Source: an uncultured Polaribacter sp. (lineage in GTDB: Bacteria > Bacteroidota > Bacteroidia > Flavobacteriales > Flavobacteriaceae). Taken from it: a stretch of DNA of 64,000 nucleotides. This document shows, piece after piece, positions 36,239-45,976 of the stretch (position 1 is its first letter; every line of letters begins with the position of its first letter). Where the stretch lies: positions 1 to 64,000 of the forward strand of contig CALSOT010000002.1 of NCBI GenBank assembly GCA_943788045.1. Direction: 5' to 3'. The translations under genes were made by a program, and so were the position numbers. The notes beneath the pieces are model-generated. The model had not been told where the DNA came from. It ran no database searches and saw only the letters and a list, made by a program, of their open reading frames with translations.

Positions 36239-36584
36239 TTGTTTTTGTATCCAATGCAAGCTTCAAATTTATAACTATGCTTGCTTCCAAATTTCACTGA
36301 GGTCATGTTTGAAAGATTTTCTTATAATAATGATAACGTTACAGTTTACTTGTTTATAAATTATGGCATTTTTGTAAAGACGGTTCATTCAGGTTTAATA
36401 TAAGATTGGTATTGTTGCTTAGCAAAGTTTTTATAAGAGTTCTTTTGTTTCGTAAATGATTCAAAGGTCAAGAACGATTTGTTGTTCTTACATCTAATTC
36501 TTAATGGGATGCTTGCACGAAATCATGAAAACTAAAAAATCCGCTATAAAGCGGATTTTTTATTTATAGGAAAAATGAAAAGGA
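36239..36584. other. intergenic region between convergent genes
   Basis: No coding sequence is seen. Apart from the terminator at 36534-36561 the region holds only AT-rich DNA without recognised elements. Confidence 0.4.
36534..36561 (-). terminator. terminator of the TPR membrane protein gene, possibly bidirectional
   Basis: Stem AATCCGC / GCGGATT with loop TATAAA, an A run on one side and a T run on the other, 24 bases beyond the stop of the minus-strand gene; it may also stop the LysM gene transcript. Confidence 0.75.
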
Positions 36585-37100
36585 TTAAATTTTCTTCATT
36601 TGTTCTTTCATCATTTTCATTTGATCTTTTAACATTCCGTGTTTGTCTAATTTTTTAGCTTCAGCCATTAAAATTGTGGCCTCACGTTTGCGTCTTTTTG
36701 TCATAGAGATTCCTGCTAATTGCAATTTTGCCATTGCTAAATCATGATTCATTGCCAAACCTAATTTTACAGCTTTACGCAAGTACTTTTCAGCTTGTGT
36801 AATATTTGTCTGACTTAAAATGATTCCGTGTAAGTAGTTGTAATAACCTTGTTGTTTTTTTATGAGAGCAGCTTCAGGATTTTTAATATATCCTAACCAT
36901 TTTTTAGTTCCTTCAAAGTTTTGTTTGCGCAACTGTAAAAAAGCCATTAAAATAAACTCATTTTTAAAGTAAAGCAAAACAAAGATACCCGCTAGTAATA
37001 AAATAGAAATACCGTTCATTATCCCTCCCTCACTAAATTGGTACACGGCCCAAGTTGTGATTAAACCAGCTAAAATTAATTTTATATTTTTATGAAACAT
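36585..37100 (-). CDS. membrane protein with TPR-like C-terminus
   Basis: A 171-residue protein with two N-terminal transmembrane helices (about residues 8-24 and 30-45) followed by a soluble helical part with TPR-like pairs (YYNYLHGIILSQTNITQAEKYLRKAVKLGL) and a Lys/Met-rich end (MLKDQMKMMKEQMKKI). I recognise it as a conserved Bacteroidota protein of unknown function, not a named family. A -7 box lies 66 bases upstream at 37166-37173. It sits between the LysM gene (convergent) and the cytochrome c maturation gene (same strand, upstream). Confidence 0.7.
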   Translation of the reverse strand: MFHKNIKLILAGLITTWAVYQFSEGGIMNGISILLLAGIFVLLYFKNEFILMAFLQLRKQNFEGTKKWLGYIKNPEAALIKKQQGYYNYLHGIILSQTNITQAEKYLRKAVKLGLAMNHDLAMAKLQLAGISMTKRRKREATILMAEAKKLDKHGMLKDQMKMMKEQMKKI

Positions 37101-37165
37101 ATGCTGTTTTTTCTTTTTTTTATTCTCTCGAGTCTTTTCGAGAATATTATTATAAATTTCAGTTG

Positions 37166-37173
37166 CAAAAGTA
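37166..37173 (-). promoter_or_regulatory. putative -7 box of the TPR membrane protein gene
   Basis: TACTTTTG on the minus strand matches TAnnTTTG; the -33 TTG is not seen at the usual distance. Confidence 0.35.
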
Positions 37174-37196
37174 CATTTTATTACGAAACTTTTTTG

Positions 37197-40100
37197 CTAC
37201 TTTTTAAAGTATTTCTTGTTTTTAAAAGAAGCGAAAACTGTAAGTAAAACTAATGTTGCAATATAAATATAAGCTTCTTTAGGTGTTACCGATTGATCTC
37301 CACTCGCATAAGAATGCAACCCAGATAAGTAAAAGTTTACGCCAAAATACGTCATCATTATTGACAAATAGGCAAATGCAGAAGCAAAGTTAAAAGACAA
37401 TCTTCCTCTTAATCCCGGTATCAAACGCATGTGCAGAACAAATCCATAAATCATAATAGAAATTAAAGCCCAAGTTTCTTTTGGATCCCAACCCCAATAA
37501 CGTCCCCAGCTTTCATTCGCCCACATTCCGCCCAGAAAGTTACCAATCGTTAACATGACTAAACCAACGGTTATTGCCATTTCATTAATTATGGTTATTT
37601 CTTTGATATTCAAATCCATTTTATTTTTATTCTTTTCGGTTGTAAAAACCATGAGAATTAAAGCGAAAACTCCAAGAATCATTCCTAAAGAAAGAGGGCC
37701 GTAACTCGCTACAATAATCGAAGTATGAACTAAAAGCCACCAAGAATTTAAAACAGGTTGTATGTTGGCGATTTCTGGATCTAACCAGTTTTGATGCGCG
37801 AATGCTAATGTAATTGCAGCTAAAAATGTTGCAGCTGTTATGGTTAATGCAGATTTTTTACCAATGAGTAGACCGAATAACATGGTTGCCCAAGCAACGA
37901 AAATAATGGATTCATAAGCATTCGTCCAAGGCGCATTTCCACTTATATACCAGCGAGAAAGTAGGCTTAAGGTATGCGCTATGAATAAACCAACAATAAC
38001 AACTATTAATATTTTTACGGTCGTATTAATCCACTTTTTAGAACTGAATATTTGCCATAAAACAAAAATAATTAAAAGTAAACTAGCAAAACCATAGTAC
38101 TTTGCAAGTTGCTGAAATGGTTGAATCTTGTTGTAAGAAATTTCTAATTCTATTCTTTTTTCTGTTGGATGCACTTCAGAACCGAACTTCATTTGAAACT
38201 TTTTAAGTCCGTCTAAAATCTGATTTGCTTTCGAATAATCTTTGGTTTTTTTTGCTTCTTGTAAAAGCTGAATGTAAACGGGGAGCGATTGACGCACAAA
38301 AACAGAATCTGTAGCTTTAAATCCTGCTTTAGAGGTCTCTGGCTGAGAAACCCAAGTATTGTTTTCATCTCCTGGAATTGGATAAATTCGTAATATACCA
38401 CCACCAATTGCACTGTACAGCAAACCGACGCGTCTATCAATTTTAATTAAATCTTTTTCAAATTTATTTTTAACATTTTTTTTCTGTGATTCAGCAACTT
38501 GTTCTTTTATTTTATAAGCTCCGGTTGGTGTAATAAAATCTGACAAACGAGCATATTTTGCTGTTTTCGGAATACCAATCGCTTCTCTAATTTTAGTGTT
38601 GCCTTTCTCTAAATAAATAATAGGTACTTCAAACCAAAGTCTTGGATTTTCTATAATTGATAACAAAACCTGGCTAGGTTTCATTTCTTTAAAAATTTCT
38701 GTTTTGCTAACTTTTCTCACTAATTCAGAAGCAAATGTATGCGCTGGCTTCATTCGTCCACCAGCATCTTGTACAACCAGTTTATTAAAACTTTCGGCGT
38801 GTTCAATATCGATTAAATTTACTTTTAAAATAGAATCAATTTGTTGGTCTGTAATTTTATTGGGTTGATGCGCATTGTGCTGTGCAAAACTAAAGCTTGA
38901 AAGTAACAATACTGCTATCATTGTCAGCTTCATTTTTTTCTTTCTAATTTTTTTCAATCCATCTTTCAAATCATCAAAACGAGTGTTTTTAGCGAAAAGA
39001 ATACAGATCAAACCAATGTATAGAAAAGAGTATCCTAAGTAAGTAATGAAAGTTCCTAAAAAATCATGGTTTACAGAAAGGTGTGTTTCTTCTAACTCGC
39101 CAGAAATATCGTAACTAGATTGAAAAAATTTATAACCTTTGTGATCTAAAATATGGTTCATAAAAATTCTATAATCAAATTTTTCATTTTCATCTATAAC
39201 AGTAACCTCACTTGCATAGGCTGAAGCACTTTCTGATCCTGGATATTTTTCTAATTGAAAGTCATTTAATTTTATTGAAAAAGGAGTTTCTAAAATTTTA
39301 GCGCCATACCACATTCTAAAATTCAAATTACTAATCGATAGTTCTTTTACGCCATCAACATTAAATTTTCCTCCGGTGAGTTCCACACGTTTGGTCTCAT
39401 TATTGGTTGTTACATCAAATACGGTGACATCTAGTTTTTTTGGGTCTTTTGGTCCACTAACTGTTTTTATAATTCCTTTTTCAGCAGGTCGTGGAATTAC
39501 AAATTGTAATCCAGAAACATTGTGAAGTGTTAAGTATTGGAAATTTTGAACAGAATCTTTTACAATATTTCCTCTTTTTTGATCAGCCATTCTAAACCAA
39601 TCACCTGTATCTTTAGAACTCATTTTTAAGCTGCCGTCCTCTGTTGTAAAGTTAAGAGAGGCGTTATTACTAGCAGCATCAAAACCAACTAAAATTCCAT
39701 GGATATTTTGAATAGTTCCTTTTTTAATCCAGTGTTCATGGCGAGTCCCTTCAGAGGATTCTACAAAAAACAAATGCTCTACACCATTTTCATCTTCTAT
39801 CAGTTTTTTTTCTGCCCAAGGGATGTACTCAACTAATTTAAAATCGATTTTTTGAGTTTTAAAATTAGATTCAAATTCTACATTATTGTCACCCCAAGCA
39901 GACAATAATAAGCTTTTTTCAATATTAGGTGTTCGCTGATTTTCGCCATCATCAACGGTAACATTCAAATACGTTGTTTCAGATAAAAATTCACTTGTAG
40001 TTTCCCCTTCGCTTATCAGCATAATACCTTCATAGCCAATGTAACGTGTAATTCCAGCTCCAATTAGGATAAATAAAAAGGCTAAATGAAACATTAAAAC

Positions 40101-40331
40101 AGCCCATTTTTCTTTTCTTAACAATCTGTATCTAAAAATATTACCGAAGAAATTTATAATAAAGAATGCCATAATTAACTCAAACCACCACGCGTTGTAA
40201 ACTAATGCTTTAGATGTTTGTGTGCCAAAATCATTTTCTATAAATGTAGCCACTCCCATCGTTGTCGAAAAGACAATAAATAAGAACGCCGTTAATCTTG
40301 TGGAATAGAGTGTATTAATGATTTTTTTCAT
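37197..40331 (-). CDS. cytochrome c biogenesis CcsB-CcsA (ResBC) fusion protein
   Basis: A 1044-residue inner-membrane protein of system II cytochrome c maturation, which carries haem across the membrane and attaches it to apocytochrome. Seen: an N-terminal ResB/CcsB half with three helices (LTAFLFIVFSTTMGVATFIE; WAVLMFHLAFLFILIG) and a long periplasmic part, a helix near 440-460, a second export-like hydrophobic stretch MKLTMIAVLLLSSFSFA near 470, then a CcsA/ResC half with many helices and the haem-handling WWD motif WGRYWGWDPKETWALI near 925, with conserved His residues around. The fusion is normal for Bacteroidota. No other cyt c genes are adjacent. Confidence 0.93.
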   Translation of the reverse strand: MKKIINTLYSTRLTAFLFIVFSTTMGVATFIENDFGTQTSKALVYNAWWFELIMAFFIINFFGNIFRYRLLRKEKWAVLMFHLAFLFILIGAGITRYIGYEGIMLISEGETTSEFLSETTYLNVTVDDGENQRTPNIEKSLLLSAWGDNNVEFESNFKTQKIDFKLVEYIPWAEKKLIEDENGVEHLFFVESSEGTRHEHWIKKGTIQNIHGILVGFDAASNNASLNFTTEDGSLKMSSKDTGDWFRMADQKRGNIVKDSVQNFQYLTLHNVSGLQFVIPRPAEKGIIKTVSGPKDPKKLDVTVFDVTTNNETKRVELTGGKFNVDGVKELSISNLNFRMWYGAKILETPFSIKLNDFQLEKYPGSESASAYASEVTVIDENEKFDYRIFMNHILDHKGYKFFQSSYDISGELEETHLSVNHDFLGTFITYLGYSFLYIGLICILFAKNTRFDDLKDGLKKIRKKKMKLTMIAVLLLSSFSFAQHNAHQPNKITDQQIDSILKVNLIDIEHAESFNKLVVQDAGGRMKPAHTFASELVRKVSKTEIFKEMKPSQVLLSIIENPRLWFEVPIIYLEKGNTKIREAIGIPKTAKYARLSDFITPTGAYKIKEQVAESQKKNVKNKFEKDLIKIDRRVGLLYSAIGGGILRIYPIPGDENNTWVSQPETSKAGFKATDSVFVRQSLPVYIQLLQEAKKTKDYSKANQILDGLKKFQMKFGSEVHPTEKRIELEISYNKIQPFQQLAKYYGFASLLLIIFVLWQIFSSKKWINTTVKILIVVIVGLFIAHTLSLLSRWYISGNAPWTNAYESIIFVAWATMLFGLLIGKKSALTITAATFLAAITLAFAHQNWLDPEIANIQPVLNSWWLLVHTSIIVASYGPLSLGMILGVFALILMVFTTEKNKNKMDLNIKEITIINEMAITVGLVMLTIGNFLGGMWANESWGRYWGWDPKETWALISIMIYGFVLHMRLIPGLRGRLSFNFASAFAYLSIMMTYFGVNFYLSGLHSYASGDQSVTPKEAYIYIATLVLLTVFASFKNKKYFKK

Positions 40332-40765
40332 CTCTTTTTGGTGAGTTTTAAAAGTGATACAAATTTACGGATAAAAGAAATAAAACTCTACGTTCAAAAG
40401 TTCTTTTTTATTGTTAATGTTTGTTAAAAACTTGGAAGTTATAGAGGCTTTTGTATTGCGTATTCGTATTTATTTGTGTTTTTTAAAAAATTGAGTGAAG
40501 TAGATTGAAATGCTATTTTTGAAGTTGAAGGGCCATGTTTTTTGGAACTAAAATCTTTGCATTGCTATAATTAGTTAGAAATGATAAAATAGAGAGATAA
40601 AGAGAATTATTCTTTTATGCACGATTGAAAGTTTAAGAAATTATTTAAATAAGGGTTGGCGTATTTGCCCTCTGAAATGTGCTTAGTGCTGTTTCAGATT
40701 TATTTAAAATTATTTTGGTCTTATTTTAACAAGTTGGTTAAAAATAACCATTGAAGCAAACAAAA
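40332..40765 (-). other. intergenic region upstream of ccsBA with a possible -7 box
   Basis: 434 bases without genes. TAAATTTG on the minus strand at 40360-40367 is a likely -7 element for the ccsBA gene, 29 bases before its ATG; the -33 match is poor. No terminator hairpin is evident after mutB. No cobalamin riboswitch-like element is recognisable. Confidence 0.4.
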
Positions 40766-42829
40766 CTATTCAGTGGTACTCTCAATTAAAATCGTAAGTA
40801 AATCAATGGCAGCTTGAGAGATTTTTGTTCCAGGTCCAAAAATACCAACAGCACCCGCATCAAACAAGAATTGATAATCTTGTGCGGGAATTACACCGCC
40901 AACAATTACCATAATATCTTCACGACCATAATTTTTAAGTGCTGCAATGACTTGGGGAACCAATGTTTTATGACCGGCAGCTAACGACGATATTCCTAAA
41001 ATATGAACATCATTTTCTACAGCTTGTTTTGTTGCCTCTGATGGAGTTTGGAATAAAGGACCAATGTCTACATCAAAGCCTAAATCTGCATAACCGGTTG
41101 CAACTACTTTAGCTCCTCTATCATGTCCATCTTGCCCTAATTTTGCAATCATAATTCTTGGACGCCGTCCTTCTAAATAAGCAAATTCATCAGCTAATTG
41201 TGTTGCTTTTTTAAAAAGGCTATCGTTTTTTATTTCTTTACTATACACGCCTGAAATTGTTTTATGAACCGCTTTATGTCTTCCGTAAACCACTTCTAAA
41301 GCATTAGAAATTTCACCTAAAGTAGCTCTACTTCTTGCTGCCTTTACTGCCAAAAAAAGCAAGTTTTTATTCCCTGTTTTAGCAGCTTCTGTTATATCTG
41401 TCAAGGTTTTTTGAACGTCAGTATTATTTCTGTTTTCTTTTAAATTATGTAATCTTTTAATTTGAGATTTTCGAACAGCTTCATTATCAACGTCTAAAAT
41501 ATGTAATGGATCTTCCTCTTTTAATTGATATTTATTTACACCTACAATTACATCTTTTCCACTATCAATTTTTGCTTGTTTTTTAGCGGCCGCTTCTTCT
41601 ATACGCATTTTGGGAATTCCTTTTTCAATGGCTTTTGTCATTCCCCCTAATTCTTCCACTTCTGTAATTAATGTCCAAGCTTTATTAGCTATATCTTCCG
41701 TTAGTTTTTCTACATGAAAACTTCCCGCCCAAGGATCAACAGTTTTAGTAATATGCGTTTCTTTCTGTAAATATATTTGTGTATTTCTTGCAATTCGTGC
41801 AGAAAAATCTGTAGGCAATGCAATCGCTTCATCCAAAGCATTTGTATGTAAACTTTGTGTTCCACCAAAAGCAGCAGCCATCGCTTCTATTGTTGTCCGT
41901 GCAACATTGTTAAAAGGATCTTGTTCTGTTAAAGACCAACCACTGGTTTGACAGTGTGTTCTTAAAGCCAACGATTTTTGGTTTTTTGGATTGAATTTTT
42001 TTACAATTTTAGCCCACAACATTCTTGCTGCTCGTAATTTGGCGATTTCTGTAAAATGATCCATACCAATCGCCCAAAAGAAAGATAGTCTTGGAGCAAA
42101 AGCATCTATATCCATGCCAGCTTCAATTCCTTTTCTTAGATATTCTAAACCATCAGCAAGTGTGTACGCCAATTCTATCTCTGCAGTTGCCCCAGCTTCT
42201 TGCATATGATATCCAGAAATTGAAATTGAATTATATTTAGGCATTTTATTACTTGTGTATTCAAAAATATCAGCAATAATTTTCATAGATGGAGAGGGAG
42301 GATAGATATAAGTATTTCTCACCATAAACTCTTTTAAAATATCATTCTGGATAGTTCCTGATAGTTGATCTAATGCAACACCTTGTTCTTCTGCAGCAAC
42401 AATATAAAATGCTAAAATGGGCAAAACTGCTCCGTTCATAGTCATTGAAACAGACATTTTATCTAATGGAATTTCGTTAAATAAAATCTTCATATCTTCC
42501 ACCGAGTCAATAGCTACTCCGGCTTTGCCAACATCACCCTGAACTCTCTCGTGGTCTGAATCATAACCTCTGTGAGTTGCTAAGTCAAAAGCCACCGACA
42601 ACCCTTTCTGACCAGCTTTTAAATTTCTTCTATAGAAAGCGTTACTCTCCTCAGCGGTAGAAAATCCGGCATATTGTCTAATTGTCCAGGGTCTTCTCAC
42701 GTACATGGTAGAATAGGGGCCACGTAAATTTGGCGCAATTCCTGCAGTAAATCCTTCATGTTTAAAAGGGATTATTGCTTTTTGTTTTTTTGTCTTTAGC
42801 GTTATATGTTGAACCTCTTTTCTACTCAT
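40766..42829 (-). CDS. mutB: methylmalonyl-CoA mutase large (catalytic) subunit
   Basis: A 687-residue adenosylcobalamin enzyme that interconverts methylmalonyl-CoA and succinyl-CoA, used for propionate, odd-chain fatty acid and branched amino acid breakdown. Seen: a TIM-barrel part with [45 protein letters not shown] and ARNTQIYLQ, then the B12-binding domain with [20 protein letters not shown] (the D-x-H-x-x-G cobalamin motif) near residue 560 and [18 protein letters not shown]. It is somewhat shorter than the E. coli Sbm protein (714 aa) but complete. It is last in the udk-divIC-mutA-small membrane protein-mutB operon and overlaps its neighbour by 8 bases. Confidence 0.96.
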   Translation of the reverse strand: MSRKEVQHITLKTKKQKAIIPFKHEGFTAGIAPNLRGPYSTMYVRRPWTIRQYAGFSTAEESNAFYRRNLKAGQKGLSVAFDLATHRGYDSDHERVQGDVGKAGVAIDSVEDMKILFNEIPLDKMSVSMTMNGAVLPILAFYIVAAEEQGVALDQLSGTIQNDILKEFMVRNTYIYPPSPSMKIIADIFEYTSNKMPKYNSISISGYHMQEAGATAEIELAYTLADGLEYLRKGIEAGMDIDAFAPRLSFFWAIGMDHFTEIAKLRAARMLWAKIVKKFNPKNQKSLALRTHCQTSGWSLTEQDPFNNVARTTIEAMAAAFGGTQSLHTNALDEAIALPTDFSARIARNTQIYLQKETHITKTVDPWAGSFHVEKLTEDIANKAWTLITEVEELGGMTKAIEKGIPKMRIEEAAAKKQAKIDSGKDVIVGVNKYQLKEEDPLHILDVDNEAVRKSQIKRLHNLKENRNNTDVQKTLTDITEAAKTGNKNLLFLAVKAARSRATLGEISNALEVVYGRHKAVHKTISGVYSKEIKNDSLFKKATQLADEFAYLEGRRPRIMIAKLGQDGHDRGAKVVATGYADLGFDVDIGPLFQTPSEATKQAVENDVHILGISSLAAGHKTLVPQVIAALKNYGREDIMVIVGGVIPAQDYQFLFDAGAVGIFGPGTKISQAAIDLLTILIESTTE

Positions 42830-43154
42830 TTTTGTCTGTTACTTCTAACTTCATTAAATGATATAATTCCGAACCAAGTGCTTTATATTTCTTAATTTTC
42901 TTTTTGGTTATATAGTCGCTGATAAGTAAGAAAATTAATGAAAACATACATAAGAAAATTAGCGTTCCAATTATAAAGTCTACATTGTTATGAAAGAAAA
43001 TATTGAATTTTTTTTCTACTAGAGACAAAGTAATACCAACAAAAAAAATAGCTCCAATAAAGAATACAGGTATTTTCTTCTTCATGCTTTTGACTTCCTT
43101 TTTTAATTGGTTTTGTCTTTTTTGTTTACTAAGAATTTCTGCAGTTTTATTCAT
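42822..43154 (-). CDS. small two-helix membrane protein between mutA and mutB
   Basis: A 110-residue protein: a basic N-terminus ([18 protein letters not shown]), two transmembrane helices (about residues 29-45 and 59-82), then a charged tail. No family is recognised. It starts 12 bases after mutA and overlaps mutB by 8 bases, so it is co-translated with the mutase subunits. A later Met at residue 24 ([11 protein letters not shown]) is an alternative start. Whether it has any role with the mutase is unknown. Confidence 0.65.
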   Translation of the reverse strand: MNKTAEILSKQKRQNQLKKEVKSMKKKIPVFFIGAIFFVGITLSLVEKKFNIFFHNNVDFIIGTLIFLCMFSLIFLLISDYITKKKIKKYKALGSELYHLMKLEVTDKNE

Positions 43155-43166
43155 TACACCTATATT

Positions 43167-44522
43167 TTATATCTTTTCAGAAATTAATCTTTCTTTTTCA
43201 AATGCTTCGGAAAGACGGTTTTTTGTTAAAGGAGAAATTAATGTTTTTATATTGCGTTGCTTTACAAATGGATACAACTCTAAATTATGTTGCATTCTGT
43301 CCTCTTTGTTTGGCTGTAAATTGGTTCCTAGTAATATTATTTCTTTATTGAGTATACCTTTCTCTTCTTTTTTTGAGTTTTCTTTTATTTTTTTATGAAT
43401 TGTACCTGTCTTTAAATTTTTTAAAAATCCACCACTTTTTTCTAATTGTTTAAAAAGAATTAATGCATTTTCTGCTAGTTGTTGTGTAAGCGAATCGATA
43501 TAGTAGGAGCCATCAGCAATATTTTGACCTTCATGCAAGTAACTTTCTTGTTGTAATATTAAAAGTTGATTTCTAGCAATTCTCTCACCAAACTCGTTAG
43601 ATTTATGATAAATGGCATCATAAGAAACATTAGAAATAGTATTTGCGCCACCTAAAATTGCACTCATACATTCAGAAGTTGTTCTTAATAAATTTACGTT
43701 ATAGTCATATAATGTTTTGTTTCTTAATGTTGGTTGCACAAAAATATGAGCTTTTAAATTCTCAATATCATATGCAGTTAAAAGGGTTGTCCATAGAATT
43801 CTAAAAGCCCTTAATTTCGCAATCTCGAAAAAATAATTACTTCCAACAGAAAAAGAAAAATGAATGTTATCAGCAATTTTTCCTCCAAATTTGTTTAGAT
43901 ATTCGTTAGCATGGGCCAATGAATAAGCAAGTTGTTGTGTTATTGTTGCGCCACAGTTCTGGTATAAATCACCTGAAACTGAAATGCAATTTTGTGTATT
44001 TTCCTGAATTTTATCTAATTGATTGAAATCGTCTTTTAAATTAGAAAACCAATTACCATTTTCTGCTAAATTTCCAATGATATCTGTTTGAAAATATATG
44101 TTTTTTGATTGTATAAATTTTGAAATTTCAATTTGAAAAGAAGCGTTTAAGAAAGAAAAATTGAAATAAATACAAATCGAATCTAACTTTATATTCAGTA
44201 ATAATTTTTTATAATCAAAAACAGAATTTGCCTTAAATATAATTGAAGTTGCTCCTCTTTTAAGAGCATCAATGGCTAAGGAATTTGCTATTTTTTCATC
44301 GTCCACAAAAATACTTTGACAAATATTAAAACCTTTAGTTGGGGTTTCTATTTCATGAAATGTTCTGTCTTCTGAGGTATAAAAAGGCTTCACAACAATT
44401 CCCTCGTTGGTTTTCCAGAGCAGTAAATCATTGTAGTCTCCTCCCTTTAAATCTACTTGAATTTTATTTTTCCAAGCAGAAGTAGAGGTTTTTTGGAACT
44501 CATGAAATAGAGATTTACTCAT
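43167..44522 (-). CDS. mutA: methylmalonyl-CoA mutase small subunit
   Basis: A 451-residue protein related to the barrel part of methylmalonyl-CoA mutase: SAWKNKIQVDLKGGDYNDLLLWKTNEGIVVKP at the start, SGDLYQNCGATITQQLAYSLAHANEYL in the middle, and LRTTSECMSAILGGANTISN toward the end. The B12-binding domain is absent, as usual in this structural subunit, which pairs with MutB. It begins 4 bases after the DivIC-like gene and is followed by the small membrane protein gene. The protein is shorter than actinobacterial MutA, which retains a cobalamin-like domain. Confidence 0.92.
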   Translation of the reverse strand: MSKSLFHEFQKTSTSAWKNKIQVDLKGGDYNDLLLWKTNEGIVVKPFYTSEDRTFHEIETPTKGFNICQSIFVDDEKIANSLAIDALKRGATSIIFKANSVFDYKKLLLNIKLDSICIYFNFSFLNASFQIEISKFIQSKNIYFQTDIIGNLAENGNWFSNLKDDFNQLDKIQENTQNCISVSGDLYQNCGATITQQLAYSLAHANEYLNKFGGKIADNIHFSFSVGSNYFFEIAKLRAFRILWTTLLTAYDIENLKAHIFVQPTLRNKTLYDYNVNLLRTTSECMSAILGGANTISNVSYDAIYHKSNEFGERIARNQLLILQQESYLHEGQNIADGSYYIDSLTQQLAENALILFKQLEKSGGFLKNLKTGTIHKKIKENSKKEEKGILNKEIILLGTNLQPNKEDRMQHNLELYPFVKQRNIKTLISPLTKNRLSEAFEKERLISEKI

Positions 44523-44525
44523 TTA

Positions 44526-44840
44526 TTATTTTATTGTGTCAAATTCGATTAAATAGATGTCTTCATTGTCTTTCTTCATTAAGTACTTTTCTCTTGCAAA
44601 TCGCTCTAATTGCAATGAATCTTTTAAATTTTTTATGGTAGCCTTGTCTTCTTCTATTTTCTTTTTGTAAAAAGATATTGTACTTTCTAAGTCATTAATT
44701 TCATGGTCTAATTTTCTATGGACTAGGTAAGAATTGTTATCAATAAAAGTCATCCATATTAAAAAAGGAATTAATATTAAAACAAAAACATTTGTTATAA
44801 TTTTTATGAATCGATTTTTCCTTATTTTTTTTAGGTTCAT
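44526..44840 (-). CDS. septum formation initiator (FtsB/DivIC-like)
   Basis: A 104-residue bitopic protein: basic N-terminus, one transmembrane helix (IITNVFVLILIPFLIWMTFI, residues 14-33), then a coiled coil (KLDHEINDLESTISFYKKKIEED, about 43-75) and a tail with RFAREKYLMKKDNEDIYLIEF, the DivIC/FtsB signature. It takes part in the divisome as a partner of FtsL and FtsQ. It lies between udk and mutA with 4-base spacers; this order is common in flavobacteria. Confidence 0.88.
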   Translation of the reverse strand: MNLKKIRKNRFIKIITNVFVLILIPFLIWMTFIDNNSYLVHRKLDHEINDLESTISFYKKKIEEDKATIKNLKDSLQLERFAREKYLMKKDNEDIYLIEFDTIK

Positions 44841-44844
44841 AAAT

Positions 44845-45450
44845 TTATAAACGGTCGTTAATTACTGTTCTTACAACATCAATTGCAACCGTATTTCGCT
44901 TATTGTTGGGAATGATAATGTCTGCGAAATTCTTGGTTGGCTCAATAAATTGGAGGTGCATGGGTTTTAAAGTATCTTGGTATCTGTTTAAAACTTCATC
45001 TATATCTCTGCCTCTTTCTGTAATATCTCTTCGAACTCTGCGCACTAAACGTTCATCAGTATCTGCGTGAACAAATATCTTAATGTCAAATAAATCTCTT
45101 AAAGATTCGTTATTAAAAATTAAAATTCCTTCTACAATAACAACTTTTCTAGGGTGCGTTAATATCGTATCTGTTGTTCTGTTATGGGTTACAAATGAAT
45201 ATACCGGCTGTTCAATTGTTTTACCTAATTTTAATTCCTTTAGATGTTTCACTAATAAGTCAAAATCGATTGCTCTGGGATGATCAAAATTAATTTTTGT
45301 TCTTTCCTCATAAGATAAATTATCAGTTTGGTTGTAGTAAGAGTCTTGAGAAATTACACAAACTTCATCAGTAGGTAGTTGTTTAATAATTTGATTTACT
45401 ACCGTCGTTTTTCCACTTCCTGTACCTCCAGCAATTCCTAAAATGAGCAT
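44845..45450 (-). CDS. udk: uridine kinase
   Basis: A 201-residue P-loop kinase that phosphorylates uridine or cytidine with GTP or ATP in pyrimidine salvage. Seen: Walker A GIAGGTGSGKTTV at residues 5-17, SQDSYYNQTDNLSYEERTKINFDHP near 34-58, YSFVTHNRT near 84, VVIVEGILIFN near 102, and RRVRRDITERGRDIDEVLNRY near 134-154. Length fits bacterial Udk. It is the first gene of the operon leading to divIC-like, mutA and mutB; no clear -7 box is visible upstream. Confidence 0.96.
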   Translation of the reverse strand: MLILGIAGGTGSGKTTVVNQIIKQLPTDEVCVISQDSYYNQTDNLSYEERTKINFDHPRAIDFDLLVKHLKELKLGKTIEQPVYSFVTHNRTTDTILTHPRKVVIVEGILIFNNESLRDLFDIKIFVHADTDERLVRRVRRDITERGRDIDEVLNRYQDTLKPMHLQFIEPTKNFADIIIPNNKRNTVAIDVVRTVINDRL

Positions 45451-45579
45451 AAAATTATAATTAAGGTAAATTAAACCTCTAAAATAATAAAGATTTTACA
45501 ATATTTATACCTTTTTTTATTCTTATCTGGGAGCTTTTTTTTAATCACTCAGAATGAGATCACTAATTCTAAAGTAAAA

Positions 45580-45615
45580 AAAAAGTCTCAAAACACATGT
45601 GTTTTGAGACTTTTT
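45580..45615. terminator. perfect palindrome, bidirectional terminator
   Basis: Centre at 45597/45598: AGTCTCAAAACACA is followed directly by its exact reverse complement, with an A run before and a T run after. It lies just 3' of tRNA-Thr on the minus strand and ahead of udk. Confidence 0.8.
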
Positions 45616-45622
45616 AAATTTG

Positions 45623-45696
45623 AGCCAATGGAGGGACTCGAACCCACGACCTGCTGATTACAAATCAGCTGCTCTAGCCAGCTGAGCTACATCGGC
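45623..45696 (-). tRNA. tRNA-Thr (anticodon TGT)
   Basis: A 74-base cloverleaf on the minus strand: acceptor GCCGATG pairing with CATTGGC (one G-T), D arm GCTC..GAGC, anticodon loop TTTGTAA on a GCTGA/TCAGC stem giving anticodon TGT, T arm GTGGGTTCGAGTCCCTC. CCA is not encoded. It is followed by the terminator at 45580-45615. Confidence 0.96.
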
Positions 45697-45976
45697 TTTT
45701 ATTTTGAGAGCGCAAATATATGTTAGATAATAACTTAAACCTAATAAAATTTTATGTTTTTTAACGGGATTGAATAATTTAAGAACTGATATATCAAAAT
45801 GGTTTATATCTTGTGTCTCTATCTTTTTCTAATAAAGAGAAACTTTCTCAAGTTTTTGATATTGTCTTATTGTTTGATGTATTATAAATATTCCAATCAT
45901 TTTAGAAAGCAGTGATTTGTGTATTATGTTAGTCTCTGCATTTGTTAAAAATGGAAAAGAAAAAATATTATGGGTA

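Noticed and set aside
40332..40765. Cobalamin riboswitch for the mutase genes
   Set aside because: The region lies downstream of mutB, and no B12-box-like sequence is recognisable there or upstream of udk.
42990..43398. 131-codon open frame antisense to the small membrane protein and mutA
   Set aside because: The opposite strand carries genes with known family motifs and proper operon spacing.
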